The notes: generated by a model not told the origin, from the sequence alone. A stretch of DNA of 35,150 nt from JBGSUE01 sp041753515 (GCA_041753515.1 JBGSUE010000039.1:1-35150); one strand, 5' to 3'; counted from the stretch's first letter, positions 23,751 to 31,068 are shown. Program-made: numbers and translations.

Positions 23751-24184
23751 AAATAACTTCATTTACCAATCCAACGCTGAGAGCCCAGATTCAGCGATCA
23801 TGGTATCTTTTTGATGTAAAAAATAAAATTGTCGGACGTGTGGCAGTTGATATCGCTAAAACTCTCATGGGTAAAGCAACACCGCAATTTACAAGGAGTT
23901 TGGATTGCGGCAATCATGTCGTTGTCATCAATGCAGCACATGTGCGCATGACAGGAAAAAAAGAAAATACGAAGATGTATTCACATTATTCAGGATATCC
24001 GGGAGGCCTGAAACAAAAAACATTCGCTGTTGTTAAAGATGAAAAACCTACGGAAATTATCCGGCATGCAGTATGGGGTATGCTGCCCAAAAATAAACTC
24101 CGTCATAGACTGATAACGAGACTGTACATATTTGCAGATGATAATCATCCGTATAAAGATAAAGTACAGGTGAACACACTATGA
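23747..24184 (+). CDS. rplM: 50S ribosomal protein L13
   Basis: This 145-residue protein has SWYLFDVKNKIVGRVAVDIAKTLMGK, the block GNHVVVINAAHVRMTGKKENTKMYSHYSGYPGGLK, and HAVWGMLPKNKLRHRLITRLYIFADDNHPY, all L13. It is joined to rpsI by an ATGA overlap, the normal L13-S9 pair, here attached to the end of the alpha operon. Confidence 0.97.
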   Translation: MKITSFTNPTLRAQIQRSWYLFDVKNKIVGRVAVDIAKTLMGKATPQFTRSLDCGNHVVVINAAHVRMTGKKENTKMYSHYSGYPGGLKQKTFAVVKDEKPTEIIRHAVWGMLPKNKLRHRLITRLYIFADDNHPYKDKVQVNTL

Positions 24185-24639
24185 AAAAAGTAACAGAAGT
24201 TCCGGAAAAAGTTTCATATTATCAGGCAATAGGCCGGAGAAAAGAAGCAACAGTAACTGTGCGTTTGTATGTCGTTAAAGAGAGTGTCAATGTTACAGGT
24301 GTAGAATTGAAGAAAGGCGACATGATTGTTAACGGGAAGCCTGTTGAAAAAGTGTTTCCCGGAGAGGTATTCAAGAAAAAATATTTGGAACCGTTCAGAA
24401 CGACGAATACCGTGAACCGGTTTGCCGTCAGCATCAAATCAAGAGGAGGCGGAACAAACGGACAGGTTGGAGCCATTGTTCTGGGAATATCCAGAGCGCT
24501 TGAAAAAGTGGATAAGGAAAAATTCAGGCCGATTCTTAAAAAGCGGGGATTTTTGACCCGTGATTCCCGTATCAAACAGCGTAGGAAAGCTGGATTTGCC
24601 GGCAAGTCCCGTGCAAAGAAACAATCACCAAAACGGTAG
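24181..24639 (+). CDS. rpsI: 30S ribosomal protein S9
   Basis: This 152-residue protein contains YYQAIGRRKEATVTVRLY, DMIVNGKPVEKVFPGEVF, FAVSIKSRGGGTNGQVGAIVLGISRAL and ends in a basic tail RAKKQSPKR, with the final Arg that contacts P-site tRNA. It has about 12 extra N-terminal residues and a six-residue insertion after VTGVEL compared with shorter S9 proteins. The gene ends five bases before a convergent membrane-protein gene; no clear terminator is visible between them. Confidence 0.97.
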   Translation: MKKVTEVPEKVSYYQAIGRRKEATVTVRLYVVKESVNVTGVELKKGDMIVNGKPVEKVFPGEVFKKKYLEPFRTTNTVNRFAVSIKSRGGGTNGQVGAIVLGISRALEKVDKEKFRPILKKRGFLTRDSRIKQRRKAGFAGKSRAKKQSPKR

Positions 24640-24644
24640 TATTT

Positions 24645-25256
24645 TTATATTTCACCTTCACGGCCGGGAATGTGCCGGATTGATTCGGTTTTCTGAAATT
24701 CATTTTTTATATCTTCAAATAGTGCTCCATAAAGGTACGTACGTTTGGTTATATTGGATACTATAACGGTAATCAAATAGCCGATACAGAGAAATAGAGC
24801 GCCTGTTATGAGTATACCCGCAAGGACTCGTTTCGGATGAGACTGAACAACAATTGTTTTAGACGCCATATCATGCCACGCCTGTTTTTTATCATTCATA
24901 AAAATCCAGATGTATCCGAGTCCGAGCATGAGACTTGAGATATATGGTCCTACAAGAGTGCGGAAAAACGCATTTTTCATTGAAATATGGGTCCCGTCTT
25001 CATTCATTACCGTTAATCCCCAGATATACTGTCCGATTGAACCCCCGATTTTTCCTGTAAGGTACGATTGAAAAAGCATGAACGCTGTAGGAATTGTAAG
25101 AAGAATGAGTAAAAACAGTAGTATGCTGTTTAATATTCCGTTGGTTGTATCTGCCGCTGATAAGGAGAACATACAAACAAACAGTGGGAGAGATGTAATT
25201 GCCGTATCTGTCATGAATGAGAGGAATCGTGCCGGAAAATAAAATGTATCGTTCAT
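24645..25256 (-). CDS. RDD-family membrane protein
   Basis: This 203-residue protein is an RDD-family integral membrane protein. It has the N-terminal ARFLSFMTDTAITSLPLFVC (Arg and Asp in the first helix), the middle block GQYIWGLTVMNEDGTHISMKNAFFRTLVG, and the C-terminal QAWHDMASKTIVV. A glycine loop (GKIGGSIGQ) precedes the GQYIWGL block. Some RDD proteins act in sodium or proton exchange, but most have no assigned role. Its start overlaps the upstream gene by ATGA, so it is the last gene of a three-gene operon. Confidence 0.8.
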   Translation of the reverse strand: MNDTFYFPARFLSFMTDTAITSLPLFVCMFSLSAADTTNGILNSILLFLLILLTIPTAFMLFQSYLTGKIGGSIGQYIWGLTVMNEDGTHISMKNAFFRTLVGPYISSLMLGLGYIWIFMNDKKQAWHDMASKTIVVQSHPKRVLAGILITGALFLCIGYLITVIVSNITKRTYLYGALFEDIKNEFQKTESIRHIPGREGEI

Positions 25257-26239
25257 ACCTGTTTTTCCTCCTCGCTCATCATCAGACGGAAAAATTCATT
25301 CCAGTTCCCGTATCTCCAGACGATAATCAGTGCCTGAAAAAACTGGATGAGTGTGATGAAAAGAATAAAGGATATACATGCTGCCGTTACCATTAGATAA
25401 AGTGGTGTATTCTTGTACATAATAAAGCCAAGAATGACGACCGGGATAAAGATGGTGACAGCAGAAATGGTTGTCAGACACCCGGCTGTGCATCCGATGG
25501 TGTTGTTGATCAGGCCCATCAGAATGGTTTCGATAAAATATTTTTTTGAGAGCAAAAAACTTTGTTTCAATGCGTCTGCCGGTTTTACATCGTGAAGTAC
25601 GATGAGGCGTTCTGCAAAAACAGACATGATATTGATGAAAAAGAGGGCAATAAGTAATCCGATAACGAGAAATATTCCCGCGGGTATGGCAATAAATAGC
25701 CCTACAACCGGAATAAAAGTGCAGGTGAATATGATAATTCCTGCAAAAAGTATCAACCCTGTCATCATTGCGAAATTCATAACTGAATATGTGATGAGCG
25801 GTTTTATTCCATGTTTTGCCCGTGCTGCGTTTGTCGAAAGCGTTGACGGCAGATTATCCGATGCCAAATCCAACCCCGAAATGAGGCCGGCTTGTGCCCA
25901 CGATCGCGCGACCCAGATAATTAGAATACCAATAATCACGACCGCAAAGAATAGGATGCTGAGGGAAATCCAGATTGCCGGAGGAATCGATTGAAACCAT
26001 GCTGTTGCCGCATCCGTGAAAGCCCCGAGCACTTCTTGTGATTCCTGGGGTAATTGCTCATTGAGTTTTGGAAGTTCGCCGGATGCGGATCCTGATGATC
26101 CGCCACTACCTCCTCCGCCTGATCCGGTAGATGATCCGCCAAGAACGGCCAGGAGCAGTCCATATACCCAGAGCCATTTATTACTGCGCGTCAGGTGCCA
26201 CGACCGGGTGATAATACCTTTATAGTCAACGGATAGCAT
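25253..26239 (-). CDS. Polytopic membrane protein with a glycine/serine-rich loop
   Basis: This 328-residue protein is not assigned to a named family. It has a short cytoplasmic N-terminus (MLSVDYKGIITRSWHLTRSNKWLWVYG), a first hydrophobic segment, then a glycine/serine-rich stretch of about 20 residues (residues 34-54), and about five further long hydrophobic helices. Between helices there is IVLHDVKPADALKQSFLLSKKYF, a pattern seen in YciC/DUF975-like and glycerophosphodiester phosphodiesterase membrane-domain proteins. It lies between two RDD genes in one operon. A role in membrane or envelope homeostasis is only a guess. Confidence 0.6.
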   Translation of the reverse strand: MLSVDYKGIITRSWHLTRSNKWLWVYGLLLAVLGGSSTGSGGGGSGGSSGSASGELPKLNEQLPQESQEVLGAFTDAATAWFQSIPPAIWISLSILFFAVVIIGILIIWVARSWAQAGLISGLDLASDNLPSTLSTNAARAKHGIKPLITYSVMNFAMMTGLILFAGIIIFTCTFIPVVGLFIAIPAGIFLVIGLLIALFFINIMSVFAERLIVLHDVKPADALKQSFLLSKKYFIETILMGLINNTIGCTAGCLTTISAVTIFIPVVILGFIMYKNTPLYLMVTAACISFILFITLIQFFQALIIVWRYGNWNEFFRLMMSEEEKQV

Positions 26240-26242
26240 ATA

Positions 26243-26764
26243 TTACGGTGTTTTTACCACGAGTGTATTGGCAATTTTATCATGCCATGTCTGTTTTTTT
26301 TCATCCCACAGCATCCAAAGGTATCCCAAAGATAATGCAATAGAAGAAATAAATTTACCGATTGTTTCGCGTATTGCAGCTGTGCCATATCCCGGAATTT
26401 CTCCGTTTGTTGTAATCACTTTAATATGTAACATTTTTTTGCCGAGAGTCTGTCCGGTTTTTCCGGTAAAGTATACGTAATATCCATACGTCAGTGACAG
26501 GGAGAGGATGCTGGTAAATATACTGCTCATGAATTTTGCGGTTTGATTTCCTCCGGTTACCAGATTTGCTGAAAATGATATCGTCGTTGTGCCAACTGAA
26601 ATAATGAGTCCATCAACGAGAGCTGCTGCAAATCGCTGTAGGGCAGTGGCATATACCATCTGTGTTGCCTCAGGCTGAGCTGTCAGGATTCTGGGTGCTT
26701 CCGGGGGCGGATCCGGAATAACTGGAAGTATAACGGGTTGTTGGGCAGGAGACTGTTCTTCCAT
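26243..26764 (-). CDS. RDD-family membrane protein, proline-rich N-terminus
   Basis: This 173-residue protein starts MEEQSPAQQP, has a proline-rich soluble head of about 40 residues (VIPDPPPEAPR), and then an RDD domain: LQRFAAALVDGLIISVG, GKTGQTLGKKMLHIKVITTNG, and KQTWHDKIANTLVVK, close to the family consensus. The start at 26764 is favoured because a minus-strand promoter ends seven bases before it. A longer reading to 26884 would run into a tRNA-derived repeat and was rejected. It is the first gene of the RDD operon. Confidence 0.8.
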   Translation of the reverse strand: MEEQSPAQQPVILPVIPDPPPEAPRILTAQPEATQMVYATALQRFAAALVDGLIISVGTTTISFSANLVTGGNQTAKFMSSIFTSILSLSLTYGYYVYFTGKTGQTLGKKMLHIKVITTNGEIPGYGTAAIRETIGKFISSIALSLGYLWMLWDEKKQTWHDKIANTLVVKTP

Positions 26765-26770
26765 ATGTTC

Positions 26771-26800
26771 ATCATATGTTGATAGGAGTAGAGGTGTCAA
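26771..26800 (-). promoter_or_regulatory. Promoter of the RDD operon, apparently leaderless
   Basis: On the minus strand TTGACA (26800-26795) and TATGAT (26776-26771) are 18 bases apart. The expected start point, seven bases past the -10 box, is 26764, the A of the predicted ATG. No Shine-Dalgarno is present, which fits a leaderless mRNA. Confidence 0.6.
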
Positions 26801-26855
26801 CATGATCACATTTGCGCGCATATGCGTGGGAGTGTGATTATTTTTTAAACACTTA

Positions 26856-26953
26856 GTCGGGGTGACTCGATTTGTTGTAGCCAACAGTTAACGAACGCGA
26901 GTGAGTTTACTGTGGCTAAATCCGCCTCTGGTGGAAACGAGCAACTCGATTTT
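26856..26953 (-). repeat. tRNA-Pro 3'-end derived repeat unit, copy B
   Basis: Bases 26856-26945 match 26954-27043 at 89 of 90 positions, with a 98-base period. In minus-strand sense each copy ends with TCGAGTCACCCCGAC, the T-arm and acceptor 3' strand of the nearby tRNA-Pro, and starts with the T-stem 5' strand GTTGCTCG. About 65 bases are inserted in the T loop and fold as hairpins (CCGCC/GGCGG in copy A; TAGCC-ACAGT/ACTGT-GGCTA in both). Confidence 0.75.
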
Positions 26954-27096
26954 GTCGGGGTGACTCGATTTGTTGTAGCCAACAGTTAACGAACGCGAGT
27001 GAGTTTACTGTGGCTAAATCCGCCTCTGGCGGAAACGAGCAACATTTCGCACTCCATCCCCGAGTCCTCGGGGTAGCCAATCCCAGCACTATCCTG
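26954..27096 (-). pseudogene. Degenerate tRNA-Pro copy with hairpin insertions, copy A
   Basis: Read on the minus strand, this segment follows the tRNA-Pro gene and aligns to it over most of its length: ATTGGCTA (D loop), ATGGAGTGCGAAATGTTGCTCG (anticodon arm to T stem) and TCGAGTCACCCCGAC (3' end). The D/anticodon region is replaced by a perfect hairpin CCCCGAG/CTCGGGG (27058-27073), and about 65 bases are inserted in the T loop. The 5' acceptor strand is decayed, so it cannot fold as a normal tRNA. Confidence 0.7.
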
Positions 27097-27192
27097 AAAA
27101 AATTGGTCGGGGTGACTCGACTTGAACGAGCAACCTTTCGCACCCCATGCGAATGCGCTAGCCAATTGCGCCACACCCCGACCAATTTTTTC
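27096..27192. repeat. 19-base perfect inverted repeat enclosing the tRNA
   Basis: gaaaaaattggtcggggtg (27096-27114) and its exact complement (27174-27192) include the acceptor stem, the encoded CCA and outside A/T runs. On the transcribed strand the T run lies after the tRNA and may terminate transcription. Confidence 0.7.
27104..27180 (-). tRNA. tRNA-Pro (anticodon GGG), CCA encoded
   Basis: On the minus strand the acceptor stem CGGGGTG/CACCCCG, D stem GCGC/GCGC, anticodon stem TTCGC/GCGAA, and T stem GCTCG/CGAGT all pair. The anticodon loop is ATGGGGT, giving GGG for proline codon CCC. The T loop is TTCAAGT, the discriminator is A, and CCA is encoded. The gene is flanked by AAAAAATTGG and CCAATTTTTT, so the acceptor pairing can extend outward to 19 bases. 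Confidence 0.93.
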
Positions 27193-27270
27193 TTGGAAGT
27201 GCGGGATCCCAAAGTTCTATTCCGCATCTTCGATGCGGAAAGATGCTTTTGGGATTGCGCCACACCCCGA
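27193..27270 (-). repeat. tRNA-Pro 5'-end fragment with nested hairpins
   Basis: The 17 bases attgcgccacaccccga (27254-27270) repeat the 5' end of the tRNA gene (27165-27181) exactly. Instead of the rest of a tRNA there is a nested structure: outer stem ATCCCAAA (27206-27213) / TTTGGGAT (27248-27255) and inner stem TTCCGCATC (27220-27228) / GATGCGGAA (27232-27240). Confidence 0.7.
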
Positions 27271-27313
27271 TATAGTGTTCAATTTTTTTACAATTTTTGA
27301 ATTATGCGATTTT

Positions 27314-27380
27314 GTCATGCTGAATTCATTTCAGTATCTAGTTATCTTCAAACGAGATTCCGAAACGAGTTCGGAATGAC
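27314..27380. repeat. REP-like imperfect dyad upstream of recA
   Basis: Arms of 26 bases (27314-27339 and 27355-27380) begin gtcat and end atgac and match as reverse complements at about 20 of 26 positions, around a 15-base centre. The core words (ttccgaa, ttcggaatgac) are of a type common in scattered bacterial intergenic repeats. From here to 27496 I see no gene. Confidence 0.55.
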
Positions 27381-27496
27381 AGGTTATGTATCAACTACGC
27401 AACTATACCCCGTCGGTTCTTGTATTCTACCATTTTTTGTGTGAGAATGGATGAACTTCAAAGATAACTGCCCGAAAATTCGAAAGGAGTCCGATT

Positions 27497-28540
27497 ATGG
27501 CACAGGATGCAAAACTCAACGCGATTAAGCTTGCAATGGAGCAGATCGAAAAACAATACGGCAAAGGCTCGATTATGCGCCTCGGGGAGGCAGCACAGAA
27601 AAATATGGGTGTTGACGTCATTTCCACAGGCATTCTGCCGCTGGATCTGGCCTTGGGAGTCGGCGGTCTTCCCCGCGGAAGAATTATAGAAATTTATGGT
27701 CCCGAGGCCTCGGGAAAAACAACCGTCTGTCTGTCAACGATTGCTGAAGCCCAGAAAAACGGCGGTGTTGCGGCGTTTATTGATGCCGAGCACGCCCTTG
27801 ATCCCCTGTGGGCAGAAATACTTGGAGTGAAACTTGATGACCTTCTTATATCCCAACCGGATACCGGCGAACAGGCGCTTGAAATAGCCGAAACGCTTAT
27901 TCGCAGCGGTGGGGTGGATATTATCGTTATCGATTCGGTTGCGGCTCTTGTGCCGCGTGCTGAAATCGAGGGAGATATGGGGGACAGTATGGTCGGAGTC
28001 CAGGCCCGTCTCATGTCCCAGGCACTACGCAAGCTAACTGCAGTGATTTCACGATCCAGGACGGTTGTTCTATTTACCAATCAGCTTCGGCAGAAGATCG
28101 GGATCATGTTCGGAAATCCGGAAACCACACCCGGCGGTCTTGCCATGAAATTTTATTCATCGGTCCGGATGGACTCACGCAAGATCGAAAGCCTGAAGGA
28201 TGGAGATAAGGTGATCGGCAGCCGTCACCGGGTGCGGGTTGTGAAAAATAAGGTGTCCCCTCCGTTTCGGGTTGCAGAATTTGATGTCATGCATGATGGA
28301 ATATCCCGAGAGGGAGCTCTTATAGATGTAGGAGTTGAGTTTAATATTCTGACGAAGTCCGGAGCATTTATTAAGTATGGCCAACAAATGCTGGGTCAGG
28401 GCAAAGAAGCGTCGAAAATGTATCTGAAAGAAAACCATAAAATTGCGAAAGATATTATGGACGCAATCTGGAAAGTGGTAAAGTCAGGAACGGTCCAGAA
28501 CAAAGTCGCAATGGGAGTTGAAGAAAAGCAAAATGGATAA
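27497..28540 (+). CDS. recA: Recombinase RecA
   Basis: This 347-residue ATPase forms filaments on single-stranded DNA for homologous recombination and SOS signalling. It has the N-terminal helix region KLAMEQIEKQYGKGSIMRLG, the Walker A GPEASGKT (residues 68-75), the DSVAALVPRAEIEGDMGDS block, and loop L2 TNQLRQKIGIMFGNPETTPGG. The short C-terminal tail is less acidic than in E. coli. A GAAAGGAG Shine-Dalgarno precedes the start. No convincing LexA box was seen upstream. Confidence 0.98.
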   Translation: MAQDAKLNAIKLAMEQIEKQYGKGSIMRLGEAAQKNMGVDVISTGILPLDLALGVGGLPRGRIIEIYGPEASGKTTVCLSTIAEAQKNGGVAAFIDAEHALDPLWAEILGVKLDDLLISQPDTGEQALEIAETLIRSGGVDIIVIDSVAALVPRAEIEGDMGDSMVGVQARLMSQALRKLTAVISRSRTVVLFTNQLRQKIGIMFGNPETTPGGLAMKFYSSVRMDSRKIESLKDGDKVIGSRHRVRVVKNKVSPPFRVAEFDVMHDGISREGALIDVGVEFNILTKSGAFIKYGQQMLGQGKEASKMYLKENHKIAKDIMDAIWKVVKSGTVQNKVAMGVEEKQNG

Positions 28541-28973
28541 AGCATATCAAAGTTTGCTTGTAAAAGCGCTCAAGTATATTTCCGTTCGCAGAAGAAGTTC
28601 GCGTGAAGTTCGTGAGTATCTTGAAAAAAAAGACAGAGAACAGTCAGAATCAGTTTATCAGCGTTTGGAAGACCTTGGATATATCAATGATCGGGAATTT
28701 GCGGTTTGGTGGATATCATCACGCAGGGGGTCACATCAGAAAGGTGATCGCGTCATTGCCCTTGAACTGAAAGCGAAGGGTATATCAGCGGATATTGTCG
28801 GCGGACTATTGACCGGATCCCAAGAGCTTGATGCAGCACGGATGCTATTTGCAAAAAAACATCGTATGTTTGATGTGCCGTTTGAAATAAAAAAACAGAA
28901 GATTTTTCGCTACTTTGCGGGCAGGGGTTTTACATCCAGCACCATTCATACCATAATTGACGAAAATTCATGA
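28533..28973 (+). CDS. recX: Regulatory protein RecX
   Basis: This 146-residue protein is RecX, which modulates RecA filaments. It shows the helical repeats of the family: LVKALKYISVRRRSSREVREYLEKK, then YQRLEDLGYINDREFAVWWISSRR, and KIFRYFAGRGFTSSTIHTII. The ATG at 28533 overlaps the end of recA by eight bases (ATGGATAA); an in-frame TTG at 28518 is possible. The operon recA-recX is common in bacteria. Confidence 0.85.
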   Translation: MDKAYQSLLVKALKYISVRRRSSREVREYLEKKDREQSESVYQRLEDLGYINDREFAVWWISSRRGSHQKGDRVIALELKAKGISADIVGGLLTGSQELDAARMLFAKKHRMFDVPFEIKKQKIFRYFAGRGFTSSTIHTIIDENS

Positions 28974-29074
28974 ATTTTATACAATACATTCGTAAAGAAA
29001 GCGACACATATTGAAACGCTTGAGTGAATTTTGAAGTATATATGCGTATGTCTATTGGTAAAATATACACCTTT

Positions 29075-29107
29075 CACTGGTACCGATCACAATCGTCGGT
29101 GTAAGTG
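29075..29107. other. Intergenic hairpin between recX and rny
   Basis: Bases 29075-29086 pair with 29096-29107 at 11 of 12 positions (two G-U) around a 9-base loop. No T run follows, so it is not a clear terminator. The rest of the 195-base gap shows no gene and no convincing promoter. Confidence 0.4.
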
Positions 29108-29168
29108 CTGTTGACTCGCGCATCTTCATATTCATCTTCAAGCCTGATACTAAAATAGAGGAGGCTAT

Positions 29169-30674
29169 ATGTTTGATGTACTTAAAACACTTTCATCACT
29201 TGTGAAGGTAAAACAGGTTCAGGTGGTTAAAAAACCCGAAAAACAGCAGGGTGCAAAAACGGTTCCCGCAAAACCCGTCATAGTCGTTGATGAAAAAACA
29301 GAAAAACAGGCTCAGGATATTGTCGTCGGGGCACAGTCCAAGGCGAAAGAAATTCTCGTTGATGCAAAAGAACAGGCATATAAAATCGTGACGCATGCAG
29401 ATGAAGAGGCGCGTAGAAAACTGGAATTTGTTGATAGAAGGGAAAAGGACATTGCGCGTAAAGAATCTGAAGTGGAGGCAAAATTGCAGGATAGTGAGGT
29501 AAAGCGAAAGAAGATTCAGGAAATACTGGATAAAACCGAACAAAAGCTTGAAAGCGTATCGCGGATGAGTAAAGATGAGGCAAAAAATATACTTTTGAAT
29601 ACCCTCACGTCCCAATTGTCCGAAACGATGGCACGTGAGATCCGTGATGCGGAAAACGAAGCCCGTGAAACAGCTGAGGCAAAAGCGAAAGAAATTCTCA
29701 TCGATGCCATGAAACATGGTGCTACTGAGTACGTACCGGAATATACCGTGTCTGTCATTAAAATTGGAGATGAGGAGGTCAAAGGCAGGATTATCGGAAA
29801 AGAAGGCCGCAATATCCGGGCGTTTGAAACAGCTACCGGTGTTGATGTGGATCTGGATGAGGAGGGTGTGATCCGTCTGTCATGCTTTGACCCGGTACGG
29901 CGTGAAATTGCCCGCGTGACTCTGGAGCGGTTACTGCGGGACGGGAGGGTACAACCGGGAAGGATTGAAGATTTGGTCGCCCAGGTCAAAAAAGAACTTG
30001 AACGGATAATGTTTGAAGAAGGGCAGAAACTTTGCCATGCGGTAGGTGTTTACAATCTTCCAGCCCCTCTTATTGCGACACTTGGGAAATTCAAATACCG
30101 GTTTTCATATGGCCAAAACATGATTGCCCATACGATGGAGGAAACAAAAATAGGTATTGCACTCGCCCACGAAGTCGGCGCGGATGTTAATATCGTACGT
30201 CTTGGATGTCTCCTTCACGATATCGGAAAAGTCATTATGGACAAGGAAGGAAATCATATCGATCTGGGTGTGGAGCTTCTGAAAAAGTTCGGAATACCGC
30301 AAAAAGTTGTTGATTGTGTCGCGCAGCATCATGAAGATATCCCGTTTTCCAGCATTGAGTCTACGCTGGTATTTATTTCCGATGCCATATCCGGATCCCG
30401 TCCCGGTGCACGATATGAAAATTATGATGAATATTTAAAACGTCTTACCGATTTGGAGGCAATCGCAAAAGCACACAGCGGGGTCAAGGAAACATTTGCA
30501 TTCCAAGCAGGCCGTGAACTTCGGGTGGTTGTTGAACCAGAATCGGTGAGCGATGATGCCTGCACTATTATGGCAAGGGAAATTAAAAAGGAAATAGAGG
30601 AAAAACTGACATATCCCGGTCAGGTGAAAGTAACGGTTGTCAGGGAGCTTCGCGTATCGGAAATTGCGAAATAG
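29169..30674 (+). CDS. rny: Ribonuclease Y, without N-terminal membrane anchor
   Basis: This 501-residue endoribonuclease starts RNA decay. The order is a long charged coiled-coil region (about residues 43-185), a KH domain with GRIIGKEGRNIRAFE (206-220), and an HD domain with CLLHDIGK (His-350, Asp-351). FDPVRREIARVTLERL links KH and HD as in all RNase Y proteins. The usual hydrophobic N-terminal anchor is missing: the first 22 residues read MFDVLKTLSSLVKVKQVQVV. An in-frame TAA five codons before the ATG excludes a longer start, and a strong GAGGAGG supports this one. Confidence 0.95.
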   Translation: MFDVLKTLSSLVKVKQVQVVKKPEKQQGAKTVPAKPVIVVDEKTEKQAQDIVVGAQSKAKEILVDAKEQAYKIVTHADEEARRKLEFVDRREKDIARKESEVEAKLQDSEVKRKKIQEILDKTEQKLESVSRMSKDEAKNILLNTLTSQLSETMAREIRDAENEARETAEAKAKEILIDAMKHGATEYVPEYTVSVIKIGDEEVKGRIIGKEGRNIRAFETATGVDVDLDEEGVIRLSCFDPVRREIARVTLERLLRDGRVQPGRIEDLVAQVKKELERIMFEEGQKLCHAVGVYNLPAPLIATLGKFKYRFSYGQNMIAHTMEETKIGIALAHEVGADVNIVRLGCLLHDIGKVIMDKEGNHIDLGVELLKKFGIPQKVVDCVAQHHEDIPFSSIESTLVFISDAISGSRPGARYENYDEYLKRLTDLEAIAKAHSGVKETFAFQAGRELRVVVEPESVSDDACTIMAREIKKEIEEKLTYPGQVKVTVVRELRVSEIAK

Positions 30675-30705
30675 ATTGATCTGATAAGATATAATATTTG
30701 ATATA

Positions 30706-30734
30706 TTGACAGGACAGTCTAAATTCTTTACATT
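30706..30734 (+). promoter_or_regulatory. Promoter of hup
   Basis: TTGACA (30706-30711) is a perfect -35 box; TACATT (30729-30734) lies 17 bases on. The TTGACA also pairs with TGTCAA downstream (about 30747-30753), a dyad spanning the -10 box that could be a regulatory site. Confidence 0.6.
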
Positions 30735-30795
30735 TCCTTGTAGAGATTGTCAACCTGCCCCAAAGTATATTTATTCCTAAGGAGGTGATTTTCAC

Positions 30796-31068
30796 ATGAC
30801 CAAAGCAGACCTTATTGATGTTGTTGCAAAAAAAGCAAGCCTCACATCAAAAGCAGCACGTGAAGCAGTCGTTGGAGTTTTTGGGTCCATTACCGATGCT
30901 CTAAAAAAAGGAGACAAGGTAGTCGTGACGGGTTTCGGGACATTCATGGTCCGGTCCCGTAAGTCGCGAACAGGCAGGAATCCCCAGACGGGATCACCGA
31001 TCAATATTCCAGCCCGCAAAACTCCCGGATTTACAGCTGGTAAAGCGTTGAAAAAAGTAGTCCGGTAA
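30796..31068 (+). CDS. hup: HU-family DNA-binding protein
   Basis: This 90-residue nucleoid protein begins MTKADLIDVVAKKASLTSK and has the HU core GFGTFMVRSRKSRTGRNPQTG with the DNA-binding arm PINIPARKTPGFTAGKALKKVV. It is a full-length HU/IHF-type protein; the context does not tell HU from IHF. A perfect Shine-Dalgarno AAGGAGGTG lies nine bases before the start. It has its own promoter and a strong terminator, so it is a single-gene unit. Confidence 0.95.
   Translation: MTKADLIDVVAKKASLTSKAAREAVVGVFGSITDALKKGDKVVVTGFGTFMVRSRKSRTGRNPQTGSPINIPARKTPGFTAGKALKKVVR

Noticed and set aside
26765..26884. N-terminal extension of the RDD protein up to 26884
   Set aside because: It would translate part of the tRNA-derived repeat, has no family similarity, and conflicts with the promoter placed at 26771-26800.
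26856..27053. CRISPR-like array from the 98-base period repeats
   Set aside because: Only two units, no short repeats with unique spacers, and the units are clearly tRNA-derived; no cas genes are present.
27010..27300. A 96-codon open frame across the tRNA-Pro region (includes LVGVTRLERATFRTP)
   Set aside because: It is the antisense reading of the tRNA gene and its flanks; such frames are a well-known annotation artefact.
27420..27496. LexA/SOS box upstream of recA
   Set aside because: No sequence close to the known Gram-negative or Gram-positive LexA sites is visible; only a short CGAA/TTCG dyad occurs.
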